A stretch of DNA of 64,000 nucleotides, from the NCBI GenBank assembly GCA_012064385.1, contig QRDG01001525.1:1426001-1490000 (forward strand), in the 5' to 3' direction. This DNA is from Puccinellia tenuiflora. Lineage: Eukaryota; Streptophyta; Magnoliopsida; Poales; Poaceae. The position numbers and the translations under genes were made by a program. Positions 36,089-47,050 of this stretch are shown here, in pieces. Below the pieces are notes generated by a model. It saw only the letters and a program-made list of their open reading frames with translations, was not told the origin of the DNA and did not search any database. How positions within the stretch are numbered: the stretch's first letter is position 1; the number at the start of each line of letters is the position of its first letter.

Positions 36089-36998
36089 TCTCCCCCTCCT
36101 TCGAAAAGCGTCGTCCTCGACGCTAGCACGTCCTCATCATGTGAAGGAGATAGATGGCTTGACGTTGAAATGGAAGTCACCATGTAGCTCTTGTTACCTA
36201 TACGCACCAAAGACCAAGCAAAATATGTGTGTGCATGATAGAGGAGCACATCATTGACGACATGTCCAAATTTGTTCATAACACCGTTAGCACAACACAC
36301 ATGTATAGAATGTAGTTCAAAAGTAAGGTCATTGGGAAAGCAACTCTTCGAAACATCCTCAAAATGGGGAACACAAAATCTTCAAGAAAAGTAGAGAAGG
36401 CTAAGATACCTATCTCATTGTGAACCATATGAAGTCCATTGCATTCAAAACATCAGAAGGAAAAGTTTGTGAACGACACAAATCGAGGAAGGCTCTTATC
36501 ATCGCCATAATGGGTGCAACAAAGCAAAGAGAAGAGCAAGTTTTCATCGATTTTGTTGCAACACCAATAATACAATATCCAAAGGCCTCATGACAAGACA
36601 TGCTCAAAATATTATTATGGTTGCAAACAAGCCATCGGAAAGAACAATTGTTCATCATACTTTTTGCAACACATAAATCATTTACAAGGAAGATCAAGCG
36701 GGCATGAATGTCACAAAGGAAAACCAAAGCACTCACATGTTTGCACGCGAACCAAAGGAAAGAGCAATTGTTCAATTTGTTCGATGCAAAACATGGAAAA
36801 GGAAATAGAGGTGGATTGGATCCACAACTCTCATGGAAAATGCTCTCAAGAGCTCTTTTTGTCAACTCATGCTCAATTGAGGTTGACATTATGAAGCGTG
36901 AGCCATTACACACGAAATTCCATAAAAAGAAATTGTGTGCATGGTACATGAATGCATCATCCATTATGACGCATCTATCCATTTGCTCTGATACCATA
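36089..36998 (-). other. Element S internal region
   Basis: 910 bp. One open minus-strand stretch (about 36410-36997, 195 codons) has no recognisable domain and overlaps the PBS at its start, so it is probably chance. The plus-strand end at 36985-36996 is the PBS. Confidence 0.6.
36985..36996 (-). promoter_or_regulatory. Element S primer binding site (tRNA-iMet)
   Basis: Perfect TGGTATCAGAGC on the minus strand. Confidence 0.9.
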
Positions 36999-37884
36999 TG
37001 ATGTAGGGTGTTGCCCGATCTTCACGGATTTGAGGGGAAAAGAGGATGAACACGAAGAACACGGAGGTGGAAACGAAGAACACGAGGGGAAAAGGGCAAA
37101 TTCGTGGGGGATAACTCGCGAAGCCTATAAGGGAGAATCACCCGGCAACAAACCCCCAACGGAGCAGCCTCCGGATCCCAAAACCCAAGTCAACAACACG
37201 CTTAATGAAACCGATTTCTCTTACCGGCCGGTCCACCGATCCAATAGAATCCACAAGGGAAAGATTGGTTTGCACTACTAGAGACACCTCAGTGAAAGAG
37301 TAGCTACAACAAGAGATTCATCATCCTCCTCGGAGGAACCCATCACGGGAAGGAGCAACGCTCAACTCTAGTTCATTCTTCTCTGCCTAAAATGGAAAAG
37401 GGGAAGAGCTATTTATAGTCTAGTATAAAACGGAGCTGAAAGGTGAGGGTCCGGCCTGGGCCGGCCTGGAGGCCAGCGGCGTCTGGAGGGGGCCCGGCCT
37501 GGTGGCCAGCCTGGGCCGGCCTGGAGGCCGGCGTCGTCTGGAGGGGTGCCGGCCTAGGCCGGCTGGGAGGCCGGCCGGCTCTGGTTGGGTGCCGGCCGGC
37601 TCTGGTTGGGTGCCGGCCTGGGGGCCGGCCTAGGCCGGCTGGGAGGCCGGCCGGCTCTGGTGGGGTGCCGGCCTGGGGGCCGGCCTAGGCCGGGCTGGAG
37701 GCCGGCCTGCCTGTCTTTGCCTCCTTCTTCCTCTCCTTGTCCATGACGCTTCCTTCTCCTCATCCACGCGTATGCCTTAGTTGATTGGAGTCCATGGAGT
37801 TCCTTGCCACCCTTTGGAGTCCTTGGTGGCTTGTCGTATGTTGAAGCGCATGACATGGTGATGGACGTGGGTTGGGCTACATCA
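36999..37884 (-). repeat. Element S 5' LTR
   Basis: 886 bp; the GGCCGG array (about 37448-37710) is slightly longer than in the other LTR. TATA-like CTATTTATA at 37409-37417. Confidence 0.92.
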
Positions 37885-37889
37885 AGACT

Positions 37890-38497
37890 AGATAGCTTCT
37901 CTGTTGTGAAGTCGTTGACGAAAGCATGCATGTCAAAATTGTTTTACTTCTGTTTCATAAAAAAAACAAAAAGCTCTAGCACATGACTAATCCCTGCTTC
38001 CCTCTGCGAAGGGCCTTTCTTTTACTTTTAATGTCCAGTCAGTTTTCCTCTTCCTTCTATCTCCACCAAAGCAAACATCTAGCATTGACCCTGGGTATCA
38101 TTGATCATATTGCATTGTCAGATTAAACATGAATCTTTATATTGACTTTACCGTTGGAAGTTGAAGCTTTTTGCTAAAACTTGCATCTTCTTTGTTTTGA
38201 TTCTCAAACACTTTTGTCATGGAATTGTTAACTTTGAGAATTAATCAAATATGTGGATCACATTGCTTTCATGTCTTTAACGTACTATTTATGAAAGGTT
38301 TTGCTTGAATGATTCAACTTGGTTATTCATTGCTTTCTTGCTATCAACTATAGACATTTGATTTGTATCACTTCATTCACATCCTATGCTTTACATTACT
38401 ATCTTGATCATGTTTGTGTTGGTTGCATGTCTCATCAAAAATTATTTTGTTATCACTTACCTACTCGAGGACGAGTAGGAGTTAAGCTTGGGGATGC
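37890..38497 (+). other. Element B internal sequence right of S, ending in PPT
   Basis: Non-coding, homologous to 48170-48500 in B2. It ends GTTAAGCTTGGGGATGC directly before the 3' LTR, a plausible polypurine tract. Confidence 0.75.
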
Positions 38498-39973
38498 TGA
38501 TACGTCTCAAACGTATCTATAATTTTTTAGTGATCCATGCTTGTTTTATGTCATTGTCACATGTTTTTGCCATCTTGTTATATCATTTTAAGGCATTTTA
38601 TTGGACTAACCTATTGACAAGATGCCCAGTGCCAGTTCCCTGTTTTTGTGCTGAAATTGTTGCAGAAAGTTACTTCTGGAAATATTCTCGGAATTGGACG
38701 AAAATTTAAGGAGATTTTTTATTGAAGAAATGAGGAAGGGAGCCAGAAGGGCGACTCCAGGGGACCCACACAGGCCAGGGGCGGCCCCCTGCCGCGGCCT
38801 AGGGTCCACCCGTGGGTGGGACCCGCCCCTGCTCTGTGGGGCACCCCTCGGCCGCCTCTGACGCCTATAAAATCACATGCGACACAAAAACCCTAAACCC
38901 CGAAGGATTTTCTAAAATACGATACAGAGCTCCGCCGCCATCGCCGACAAGCTTCGGGGGTCAGATTGCCTGTTCCGGCACACTGCCGGGACGGGGATTG
39001 GCCCCCGGAGCCATCTTCACCGCCACCGCTACCTCCGGGATGAGTTGTGAGTAGTTCCCCCGCGGACTACGGGTTTGTAGCAGTAGCTAGATGGTACTCT
39101 CTCCCCCTTGTTGTTCAATACCATGTTCTCGTGAGCTGCCCTACATGATCGAGATCAATCCGATGCAATATGCGTTGTGTTTGTTGGGATCCGATGGATT
39201 GGCACGTTGTGATCAGATTATTTATGTTTATGAATTGTTGTTGCTGCAATGTTGTTATGCTTAATGCTTGTCACTAGTGCACGAGTGGCATGATCTTAGA
39301 TTTGGGCGCGTTATGTTTACATGAATATAATTGATGCTTAGATCGTATCTACAAGTTGTATGCACCTGTTATTAGTCCGGAACCGGAGACCTTGAGTGAC
39401 AGAAACGGGGACATCGATGGGAATGGTTAGTAACTTGAGGATTACATGTGTTCATTGTGTGTTAATGCTTTGCTCCGGTGTTCTATTAAAAGGAACACCT
39501 TAATTGCCATTTGTTCCTTAATTGGCTCGGCTGAAACCGGATGGCAGGACAAAAGATGTTGTGCAAATTCTCATTGCGAGTAGTTACAACTATATATGGA
39601 ATACATGCCTACGTATGATTGATAAACTAAATGCTTTGTCATAATTAATTAATTAGTGCAATTCTGTCAATTGCCCAACTGTAATTTGTTCACCCAATGC
39701 ATGATTATTTGCTTAGGAGAGCTGCCACTAGTGAAACTATGAACCCCGGTCCATATTTCTCCATCATTGCTTTCGTGTTTCTGTTACTATTGTTCTCAAA
39801 TCACTATTGCTTTCACGTCTCTCGTCTTACCTGTGCTTCTCCAGGTGTGGCTGAATTGACAACTCAGCTGCAAAGACCTCTAAGTAATCTTTGGCTCCCC
39901 TTGAGTCGAATCAATAAATTGGGTTATACTACCCGTGAAGACTGTTGCAATCCCCTACACTTGTGGGTTATCA
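38498..39973 (+). repeat. Element B 3' LTR
   Basis: 1476 bp, TGATACG..TTATCA, highly similar to the 5' LTR. Followed by TSD GAAAT. Confidence 0.93.
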
Positions 39974-40957
39974 GAAATCGGGTGAATTCATGGGCAAAAC
40001 AAAAGGGGATAGCTAGCAAAACCTCCAGAGATCTCCACCCAACAACAACCCTCACAAAAGAAGCCTTTGGATCGAAGAATCAAAGCCAATCTTACTCTTA
40101 ATGAAACCGATTGCTCTTACCGGACGGTCCACCGATCCAATAGAATCACCGCAGTGAAAGATTGGTTTCCACTACTAGAGACACCTCAGTGAAAGAGTAG
40201 CAACAACAAGATCCATCCACAAAGAGGAACCCTAGCAACGAGGGACGAGGAGCATGGCTCTCAAGTCTAGAATTTAGCCTAACCCTAGATCTGAAACGGA
40301 GGGAGGTATTTATAGGCTGAGGCTAAAGGGTAGGTGGGGAGGAGGGATACAAGGAATATTCCCTTTTTTTCACGCAGGAAGCGGTAGTACCGGTGGCCCA
40401 GCGGTAGTACCGCTCCTAGAACAGCAGCGGTAGTACCGGTGGCACAGTGGTAGTACCGGAAAGAGTAGCATCCAAAAATTCTTTCCAGCGGTAGAACGTG
40501 GCAGGTACCGGCCTGGTACCGGGAGGGTATGCAGTATGCCTCGGGGCCTCCCCGATACCAGCCCCGGTACCTCTAGCGGTACTACCGGGACCTGGCACTT
40601 GGCGGTTGTACCGCTGGCGCTTGGCGGTAGTACTGCTCCTGGAGCGTGTCTGCGGCCTGGGGTGTGCCAGCGGTAGTACCGCCGTCACCTGGCGGTAGTA
40701 CCGCTACCTGGTACTCTTTGCAGTTCTTCTCATCGTCTCGGCCTCCGTCTTCCGCGTCCACTTGACAGCTGCTATTGGCTTCAAACCTGATAATACAAAG
40801 TACATTTGCTTGAGGTAGTAAGCCATTCATGGCAGGATCGAGTTGACGATGAGATAGGAGCGAGTTCACCTTGTCTTGTATAGCCTTGGCTCTTGATCTT
40901 GTCATTGGGCCCGTGGGCGTCTCGATCACGATGTTGTCCATACGTGGGGTTGCATCA
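39974..40957 (-). repeat. Element A 5' LTR, outer segment with pol C-terminal relic
   Basis: Continues the LTR broken at 14644. On the minus strand its first about 200 bases code for the pol C-terminal tail (IETPTGPMTRSRAKAIQDKV; 40941-40740), so the pol frame runs into the LTR in this family. A cluster of CGGTAGTACCG repeats (40380-40710) and a TATA-like site (plus TATTTATAGG, 40307-40316) follow. Ends GCATCA at 40957. Confidence 0.88.
40380..40710. repeat. Array of CGGTAGTACCG palindromic repeats in A's LTR
   Basis: At least five exact CGGTAGTACCG copies, one reversed CGGTACTACCG and several one-mismatch forms. Each is an 11-bp near-palindrome. They occupy the same LTR region as the GGCCGG array in S. 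Confidence 0.85.
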
Positions 40958-41271
40958 GAATTCTAGACATTATTGTCGACGATGCCCTCCGATTTTTGTA
41001 TTGTGACATAGAACTAAGATGCCATTTTATTCTAACAATACATATAGAATGCAAAAAAAAATGAGGTAAAACCATGATCAAAATTTTAAATATGGTCGAT
41101 TTATAAATTGTTTTACTAAATGGTGTAGTATGTGTCATAAATGCACAACGATGACATAAAAAGTGGAATTCAAGCAAAAAATGAATAAAACATAACTTTT
41201 CATTGACGACCTTAGAGCATCTCCACCGGGGGCTTCTAAAGCACCCCCAAATGCCCATTAGGGTGGCGGAC
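40958..41271. other. Unassigned flank between A and C
   Basis: AT-rich. Near the right end 'gagcatctccaccgggggc' resembles a common grass MITE or TIR end, but no partner end was found. No gene. Confidence 0.4.
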
Positions 41272-42270
41272 TGATACGTGTCAAACATATCTAAAGTTTT
41301 TATTGTTTCATGCTACTTTTATGCCTTTGACACTTGTTTTTATAGTAAGTTTATGATTTATTTGGACTAACATATTAATAGTTGCAAAAGTGTACAATGT
41401 TCTTGTGTACGCTTTGATGTGTAGGAATCACTTGGAAATTTACAAAGACAGAAAATAGACTTGTTGGAGGTGGACTCTGACTTTCCTGAAATCTGCCCCT
41501 TCCTGAAGATTTCAGAGATCATCAGTTTCACCACTGGAGACGATGTCTAATAAAAATTCAGGCTTCTACCAAGTTGTGAGAAATTTCCATACCTTTCTTT
41601 TAAGCCCAGGAACAGCCCAATCGGAAGTCACATGCGCCCAAAGGACCCGTTTTACGGAAGGCCAAATATTTGATTATGGGAATCCGAAAGTTCCTGACGT
41701 GATTGAATCGGGCTCATCTACAGCCCCAAGAAGTCATGGAGGAAGGGGGTTAGGGGAGGTGCTCCACCTTGTGGCCGGCCGACGCAGGAGGAGCCCCCTG
41801 CGCCACGCCACCGGCTACCGCCGCCACCCCGCTTTGCCTCTTCCTCCATGGCCGCCACCTTCACCGCCATCTCCATCGCCAATTCCTCCTTGTATACAGT
41901 GGTTCATCCTCCCACACACTTCTATACCTTTCTGTCAGGCGTCGAGCAGCACATCGACAATCAGGCCAAGTAACACCATTCTTTTACCATCCTAGGGTAC
42001 CTGATGTAATATTGCTTTAATGTACCCTTTTAAGCCTAAGCTGGAAAATTATTTTAATAGGGAAGCACTAAAACTCGTGGCTCTGAGAGAGTATATAAAG
42101 CTCAGGGAGTGGGAGGTTGGGAGGCACGAGCTAAAACCCTAATATTATGTTCTTTCCTCCTTGTTACGCTGCCTCTGACATTTTCATATTCTAAATTTCC
42201 TATCAAATCAAGCTTCTTATTAGTCTACTGCTTCCAATTCCTATTCGTCTACTAGTAGAATCCTGATAAT
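41272..42270 (+). repeat. Element C 5' LTR
   Basis: About 1 kb; TGATACGTGTCAAAC start, directly followed by an initiator-Met PBS. The 3' edge is not a clean CA and is placed by the PBS. Confidence 0.65.
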
Positions 42271-42282
42271 TGGTATCAGAGC
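42271..42282 (+). promoter_or_regulatory. Element C primer binding site (tRNA-iMet)
   Basis: Perfect TGGTATCAGAGC. Confidence 0.88.
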
Positions 42283-42406
42283 ACCAATCCTGGCCACCAA
42301 ATTTATTTCCCCCAGGGTTATCTGGTCACTTCGATCCAGATCATAAAATTCATCGGGAATTAACCAAACTAGGATCTGCGGGATCCCACAACCTTCCCCT
42401 ACCGCC

Positions 42407-44296
42407 ATGTCCATCGTCCAAAACAGATCCCAAAAGCGCCTTGAACAGCAAGCCGAAGAGGCCTCGATTCCTGCGGCCGCGCAAGCACAAGCCAAGGCTA
42501 AAGAAGAGATCAGCGGGCGTCTGCCTCACGAAGTCCTCAACATCAATCGAAGGCTGGATCTCCAGCAATCCTCGATGGACAAGTGCCACGGCGACCTCTT
42601 TGTCCTCACGGAAATGGTGGCTCAAATTGGCATCTCGCTCGGAAAACGACCGGAGGAGCAGCGACCTCCGGCGACCAGTCCCCCCATGCGGCGGCGACAA
42701 CGACAACACCTCTGCCCTTCCACCCAACGCTGAGCCCAATTCTAGAAGGGGCCACTCTGCCCAGCTCATCATCAATGGCGGCCATGGCAACATCAGCCCA
42801 GCCTCTCCACTTCGGTAACTTATCTCCTTGCCATCTTGATAGGGCAAAGGTAGTCCGATCTTTCGATGAGATATGATACGTTGATTCTTGGTGGAGTTCG
42901 ACCTTGGCGATCCGACTTCTACGGACGAGTACACAGCGCCAACGCAATCGCTAAACCAATCTCCGTGAGTTACCAACCCTGCAGAAGCACGATCGGCCTG
43001 ACCATATAGTTCTAGTTCTACCTGTGATCGAGAACCAAGTAAGAACCAAAATTGCAATCAAGAATTGCGGATGGAAGATGAACTTTATTGATGATGGTGG
43101 GATCTTGCAAGTGCGTAGTACAGGAGGTCTAGCCGACACTCGTGCCTATGGCGAAGACTAGCAAAAGCTGAGTTCTTTTTAACTAAACAAAATCCAAGTC
43201 TAAACGATGACCTAAGGGGGGTATATAAGCAGGAAAGGAAGGGGTTTCGGCCAGCCAAGAGGTGGTGGCCGAATCCAACCCTAGGTGGACTTTCCTCCCT
43301 CAATACGGACTCTAAAAACGCACTATTAAGTCTGATATGAAATTACATGGGCCCTGGCCCATAAATAATGGTGGCGCGGCACCATATGTGACTATGGACG
43401 AAAATATGAAGAATAAGCATGAATATTTCGTCCAAGTCCTCAATCATCATAGTCTCCATTGGCAACGTCATCTCCTTCCTCATGTGCACTCCTGCTGCCA
43501 TCTCCATTGACGTACATGCCCCATAACTTGTCCTTCTCGTCCATGCTTGGTCCATCATTCCTAAGAGAGACAAACACATTTGATTAGGCAGCATCATATT
43601 CTCATGAATATTAGGAGTAGCTTGTAAGAACGAAAGTACCTGTTGATTAAGTTGACATGCACGAGCTCTAGTCGTAGGTCCTTTTAATGTAGGTGGTGTA
43701 GTAGTGGCGATTGCATCTATAGCAGGGATGTCCTCATCACATCTTCCCCACGCAGAATTTCCAACTGCACCTCTGCCATCCCATCAAATTCAGCAACACC
43801 GACCACCTACCACCACTCCGCCAACCATTGCCACACCATCAAACACCTTCCAACAATTCACAACACCACATTCACAACCACAATACTACGCACCTCCTCA
43901 AACATACCCCCTCAGTTCCAAAATCCTAACTTTTACCCTCCCACCCATCAAATTCCACTCTTCCTGCCATCACAGCCGTACCCTTATTACCCACAACCCA
44001 TCCCCCAACTGCAGTACCCTGGTTACACTCCACCACCACAGTATCTACTGCCCCACCAAGTGCTACAACCGCACTATACTTACCATTCAACCACTTCACC
44101 TTACCAACAACATTCCACACCAAGCCCCACATCCAAACAACCACCTTTCCAACCCGACCTACGACCACATCAACACAACATTGCCCATGTTGAACCACAC
44201 ATTCGCTCACCAACAGTCGAACTACCTCTGTTTTATGGGTACAATGCATATCAGTGGATACAGGACTGTGAAAGTGTGTTCGAATTAGCTGGTATC
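42407..44296 (+). pseudogene. Element C gag, broken
   Basis: ATG 42407 opens MSIVQNRSQKRLEQQAEEAS.. (108 codons, coiled-coil-like). The frame is lost near 42730 and later interrupted by LTR I. After it comes a Pro/His/Thr-rich region, then ELPLFYGYNAYQWIQDCE and VFELAGIS (about 44217-44296), the start of the gypsy gag core (LPxFxGxNAxxWIxxCE). The B2 insertion cuts it there. Confidence 0.8.
42874..43739 (-). mobile_element. LTR I: solo-like LTR with pol C-terminal relic
   Basis: 866 bp; minus strand starts TGATGAGGAC and ends CGTATCA. The minus-strand start codes for a pol tail (TPPTLKGPTTRARACQLNQQ..) homologous to the tail in A's LTR (GPMTRSRAKAIQ). No internal region and no matching TSD (AGATA versus CATCT), so it is a solo LTR after unequal recombination or deletion. 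Its presence splits C's gag. Confidence 0.7.
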
Positions 44297-45676
44297 TCAT
44301 ACGTGTCAAACATATCTATAATTTTTGATTGATCCATGCTTGTTTTGTGTCATTGTCACATGTTTCAACTATCTTATTATATCATTTATAGGAATTTTAA
44401 AGGATTAACCTATTGACAAGATGCCCAGTGCCAATTTCCTGTTTTTGCTGTTTTCTATTTGAGAAAATCTACTTCTTGAAATATTCTTGGAATTGCACGA
44501 AAATTTACGAGGAATTTTTATTCGTCAAGAAGGAGTCAGAGACCGAAGTGCGATCTGGGGGCCACCCAGGGGCCAGGGCGACCCCTGGCCACGGCCCCAC
44601 CAGGACCCGCGGGTGGGGCCCGCCCCTACATCCCATGCCTTTGGACTACAGGTCCATGGCAGTAGCTAGACGGTTATCTCTCTCCCTTGTTCCTTCATGT
44701 TTATTATCTTCTGAGCTGCCTAACATGATCAAGATCGACTATTGTAATGCTATATAATGTGTTTGCTGGGATCCGATGGATTATGAAGTTATGATCAGAT
44801 TCTGCATGGTTCTTATATGTTGATTTATGTTCTTGCATGCTCTCCAATGTGCGTAGTTACTTTGGCCAAGTGATTGCTTGTATCTCCAAGAGAGAGTATT
44901 TATGCAACATGGTAGGTTTGTGCCCCCTCTTGTGCATGGGCATGAGTAACAGAAACGTTTAAGGATGAGGGTGTGTTGTTGCTACTAAGGCGAAAACAGC
45001 GGTATTTATGTCTACATGATTATAAATATTGCTTACATCATGCACTTTACTTAATGCAAATGTCTGTTGCTTGCAACTTAGTAACGATGGGTGACAAGCT
45101 GGATGGCGATCCCTAGGTAGACTTTTTAGAAACAGTTGTAGTTGGACTCAACGGTCTTTGTTATTTGTCGTGATGGCTACATGAATATTACCATGAACTC
45201 TTTGATTTGGCTAGATTAAGTTTGTGTCATCATCTTGTCAATTGCCTAGTTGTAATTTGTTTACCCGTCATCTGAGTATTTTATCTTATGGAGAGACACC
45301 ACTAGTGTACCCATGGCCCCCGGTCCATCTTTTGTCCATTGATTACAACACCGTTTACTCGCTTTTCATATTCACTTGCTCGCTGTTCCGTTTCCATATT
45401 TTCATCCACTACACTATACATTTAACCGCTTTGTTTTTAGCAGACCGGGAAGATTGACAACCTTCCTGCTGTTGGGGGCAAAGTAATTGTTTGAGTGTGT
45501 GCAGGTCCATGCTCGTTGACGGTTAAGCGCCAGAGATCATCGACGTGCACCTCGTTATTGATTTCAAAGTCCTACTGGTTCGATTAAACCTTGGTTCTTC
45601 ACTGAGGTTAAACTACTACTTACTATATCCACGCCTTCGCTTGGGGTACCACCAATGCTACCATCACCAATCATCA
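44297..45676 (+). repeat. Element B2 5' LTR
   Basis: About 1.38 kb, clearly related to B's LTR but diverged and shorter. First bases TCATACG instead of TGATACG; ends ..CAATCATCA before the PBS. Confidence 0.75.
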
Positions 45677-45686
45677 AACAGTTTTC

Positions 45687-45766
45687 TGGCGCCGTTGCCG
45701 GGGAGCAAAGAAGACATTCAGTCCTGTCAACTACGCCATCAAGTTTTCTGGCGCTGTTGCCGGGGA
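45687..45766 (+). promoter_or_regulatory. Duplicated tRNA-Asp primer binding site in B2
   Basis: TGGCGCCGTTGCCGGGGA at 45687-45704 and TGGCGCTGTTGCCGGGGA at 45749-45766, 62 bp apart. Each is preceded by an LTR-end-like CATCA and a T-rich spacer, so the LTR/PBS junction itself is duplicated. Confidence 0.85.
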
Positions 45767-45939
45767 CTTTGGAGCTGCAGCAAGGGGAGTCTCATACTCT
45801 CAATCTCTTTACTTTTCTTTTGTCTTGCTTAGTTTATTTCTTATTTTTCTTGTTTGCTTGCTTAAAAATTAAAACCCCAAAAAATTAATATAGTCTTTAT
45901 TCTTGTTTTGTTAGTATGCCTAGTTCTTTACTTATTATC

Positions 45940-47050
45940 AATGGCTATTTTCTTTGAAACTAGATCTTGTTGTGGCTTCACATAAGATCAACAAAAATAC
46001 TATTAGGAACACCGCTTGTCTCAAAAAAGAAAACAATTTTGGGATTTTCTGAAGAAAGTGAACTTGTATGCTGAAAATATAAGTTTCCTCTATGATATAA
46101 AATGTTTTTGTGGGAGGCACACTCCACACCTCCCTTTCCAATGGCAGGACAATGAAAATGATATCTTAGCTTCTTATGCTATGGAAAACTTTGATTTCTT
46201 TGTTGTTAAACAAATTGAAAAGTTTGTTGCTTTTAAGGGTGCCTATGAAATTGCTTCTTTGCTTGAGAAAATTGATAATGGTTATTACAAAGCTGAGAAC
46301 TTTACTATACTTAAATATTGCTTCGATAATTTCAATGATAATTATTATATTACTGAATATATTAAGAAAGTCTCCCCTCCAAAGGGAGAGAACGATGCTT
46401 TGCAAGAACTTATGGAAGAAGAAATTGCTGAAACTGGAAGCCCATTGGATGAAAAAGAGGAGGAGAGTGACGATCAAAAGGAGGAAGAATGGAGTAGCTA
46501 CACGTGCCTACCTTCTAATGAGAGTAACTCTTTAACTCATACATTATTTGATGATTGCTGTGATCCTATGAATTCTCTTGAAATATCCCTTTTTGATGAA
46601 ACTACAAAAAATGATTTTGCTGTGTATAATAATCTATGCTATATTGATAAATCTTATGATAATCCTTTATTTATTCCTACCATTGAGATGCATGTTAATG
46701 AAAAGTTGTGCTTAGAAAGTTTATATGATAATGCTCTTGATGATGGTCCAATGTTATATGATAAGGCTGATGAAAGTGGGTTTGATTCCACTATTTTGGA
46801 GATGAACAGAAATTATTTGCTTGTAGATCATGAAAAGCATGGTTTATGTAATAGTTATATTGTTGAGTTTGTTCATGATGCTACTGAAAATTATTATGAT
46901 AGAGGAAAATATGGTTGTTGGAGCTTTCATGCTACTAAAACGCCCCTCTTTATGTTGCAAGTTTTGAATTTGCGCTTGCTTTGCCTTCCTATGCTTAATG
47001 ATTTCTGCTCCAATGATTTATTTTCTTACAAGATTCCTATGCATAGGTAG
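45940..47050 (+). pseudogene. Element B2 acidic ORF, unknown function
   Basis: The homologous start ATG is at 45940, with early in-frame TAA and TAG. From 46016 to the stop at 47050 the frame is open for 344 codons. Conserved with B: an Asp/Glu-rich middle, then CYIDKSYDNPLF and EMHVNEKLCLESLYD blocks and a basic end. No known domain. The open length and conservation between two independent copies suggest past selection on this protein. No pol is encoded nearby. Confidence 0.78.

Larger units (their letters stand above)
35222..37884 (-). mobile_element. Element S: small non-autonomous LTR retrotransposon
   Basis: 2663 bp. LTRs 35222-36088 (867 bp) and 36999-37884 (886 bp) start TGATGTAG and end CTACATCA. 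Target duplications GGACT (35217-35221) and AGACT (37885-37889) differ by one base. On the minus strand a perfect initiator-Met PBS TGGTATCAGAGC (36985-36996) lies 2 bp from the right LTR and a purine-rich PPT lies next to the left LTR. The 910-bp interior has no gag or pol except a short pol C-terminal relic (SRTTLFEGGGDD) that reads into the LTR. LTRs are homologous to those of element A, so S is probably a deletion derivative mobilised by an A-like element. Confidence 0.92.
14645..39973 (+). mobile_element. Element B: Athila/Sabrina-like gypsy element nested in A's LTR
   Basis: Two LTRs (14645-16118, 1474 bp; 38498-39973, 1476 bp) start TGATACG and end TTATCA. Perfect 5-bp target duplications GAAAT lie at 14640-14644 and 39974-39978. 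The PBS just inside the left LTR matches tRNA-Asp, as in Athila/Tat elements. Without nested insertions the element is about 6.8 kb. It has one ORF region of unknown function and no recognisable pol, so it is non-autonomous. D and S are inserted in its interior. The family name Sabrina is my recognition, not tested. Confidence 0.92.
8876..40957 (-). mobile_element. Element A: Ty3/gypsy (chromovirus-like) retrotransposon, 3' truncated, split by B
   Basis: Minus-strand order is 5' LTR, PBS, gag with zinc knuckle, protease, RT, RNase H, integrase, that is the Ty3/gypsy order. The 5' LTR (40957 down to 39974, then 14644 down to 14561) is interrupted by element B with TSD GAAAT. LTR ends are TGATGCAAC and CAACATCA. 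The bases after the right end, GAATT (40958-40962), may be the original TSD; the left copy is lost because A is cut at about 8876 and lacks its 3' LTR. Coding regions are broken by stops and frameshifts. Confidence 0.88.
41272..44296 (+). mobile_element. Element C: gypsy element, 5' part only, interrupted by LTR I and B2
   Basis: LTR starts TGATACGTGTC at 41272. The PBS TGGTATCAGAGC begins at 42271 and gag follows. Gag is interrupted by LTR I (42874-43739) and finally cut by B2 at 44297. The rest of C is not in the window. Confidence 0.75.

Noticed and set aside
36410..36997. 195-codon open frame in element S interior
   Set aside because: Begins in the PBS and matches no gag/pol domain; probably chance in a non-coding interior.
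41220..41271. Possible MITE terminus (GAGCATCTCCACC)
   Set aside because: No partner inverted repeat or target duplication could be found.
42874..43739. Considered as a full element insertion with target duplication
   Set aside because: Flanks AGATA and CATCT do not match and there is no interior; reported only as a solo-like LTR.
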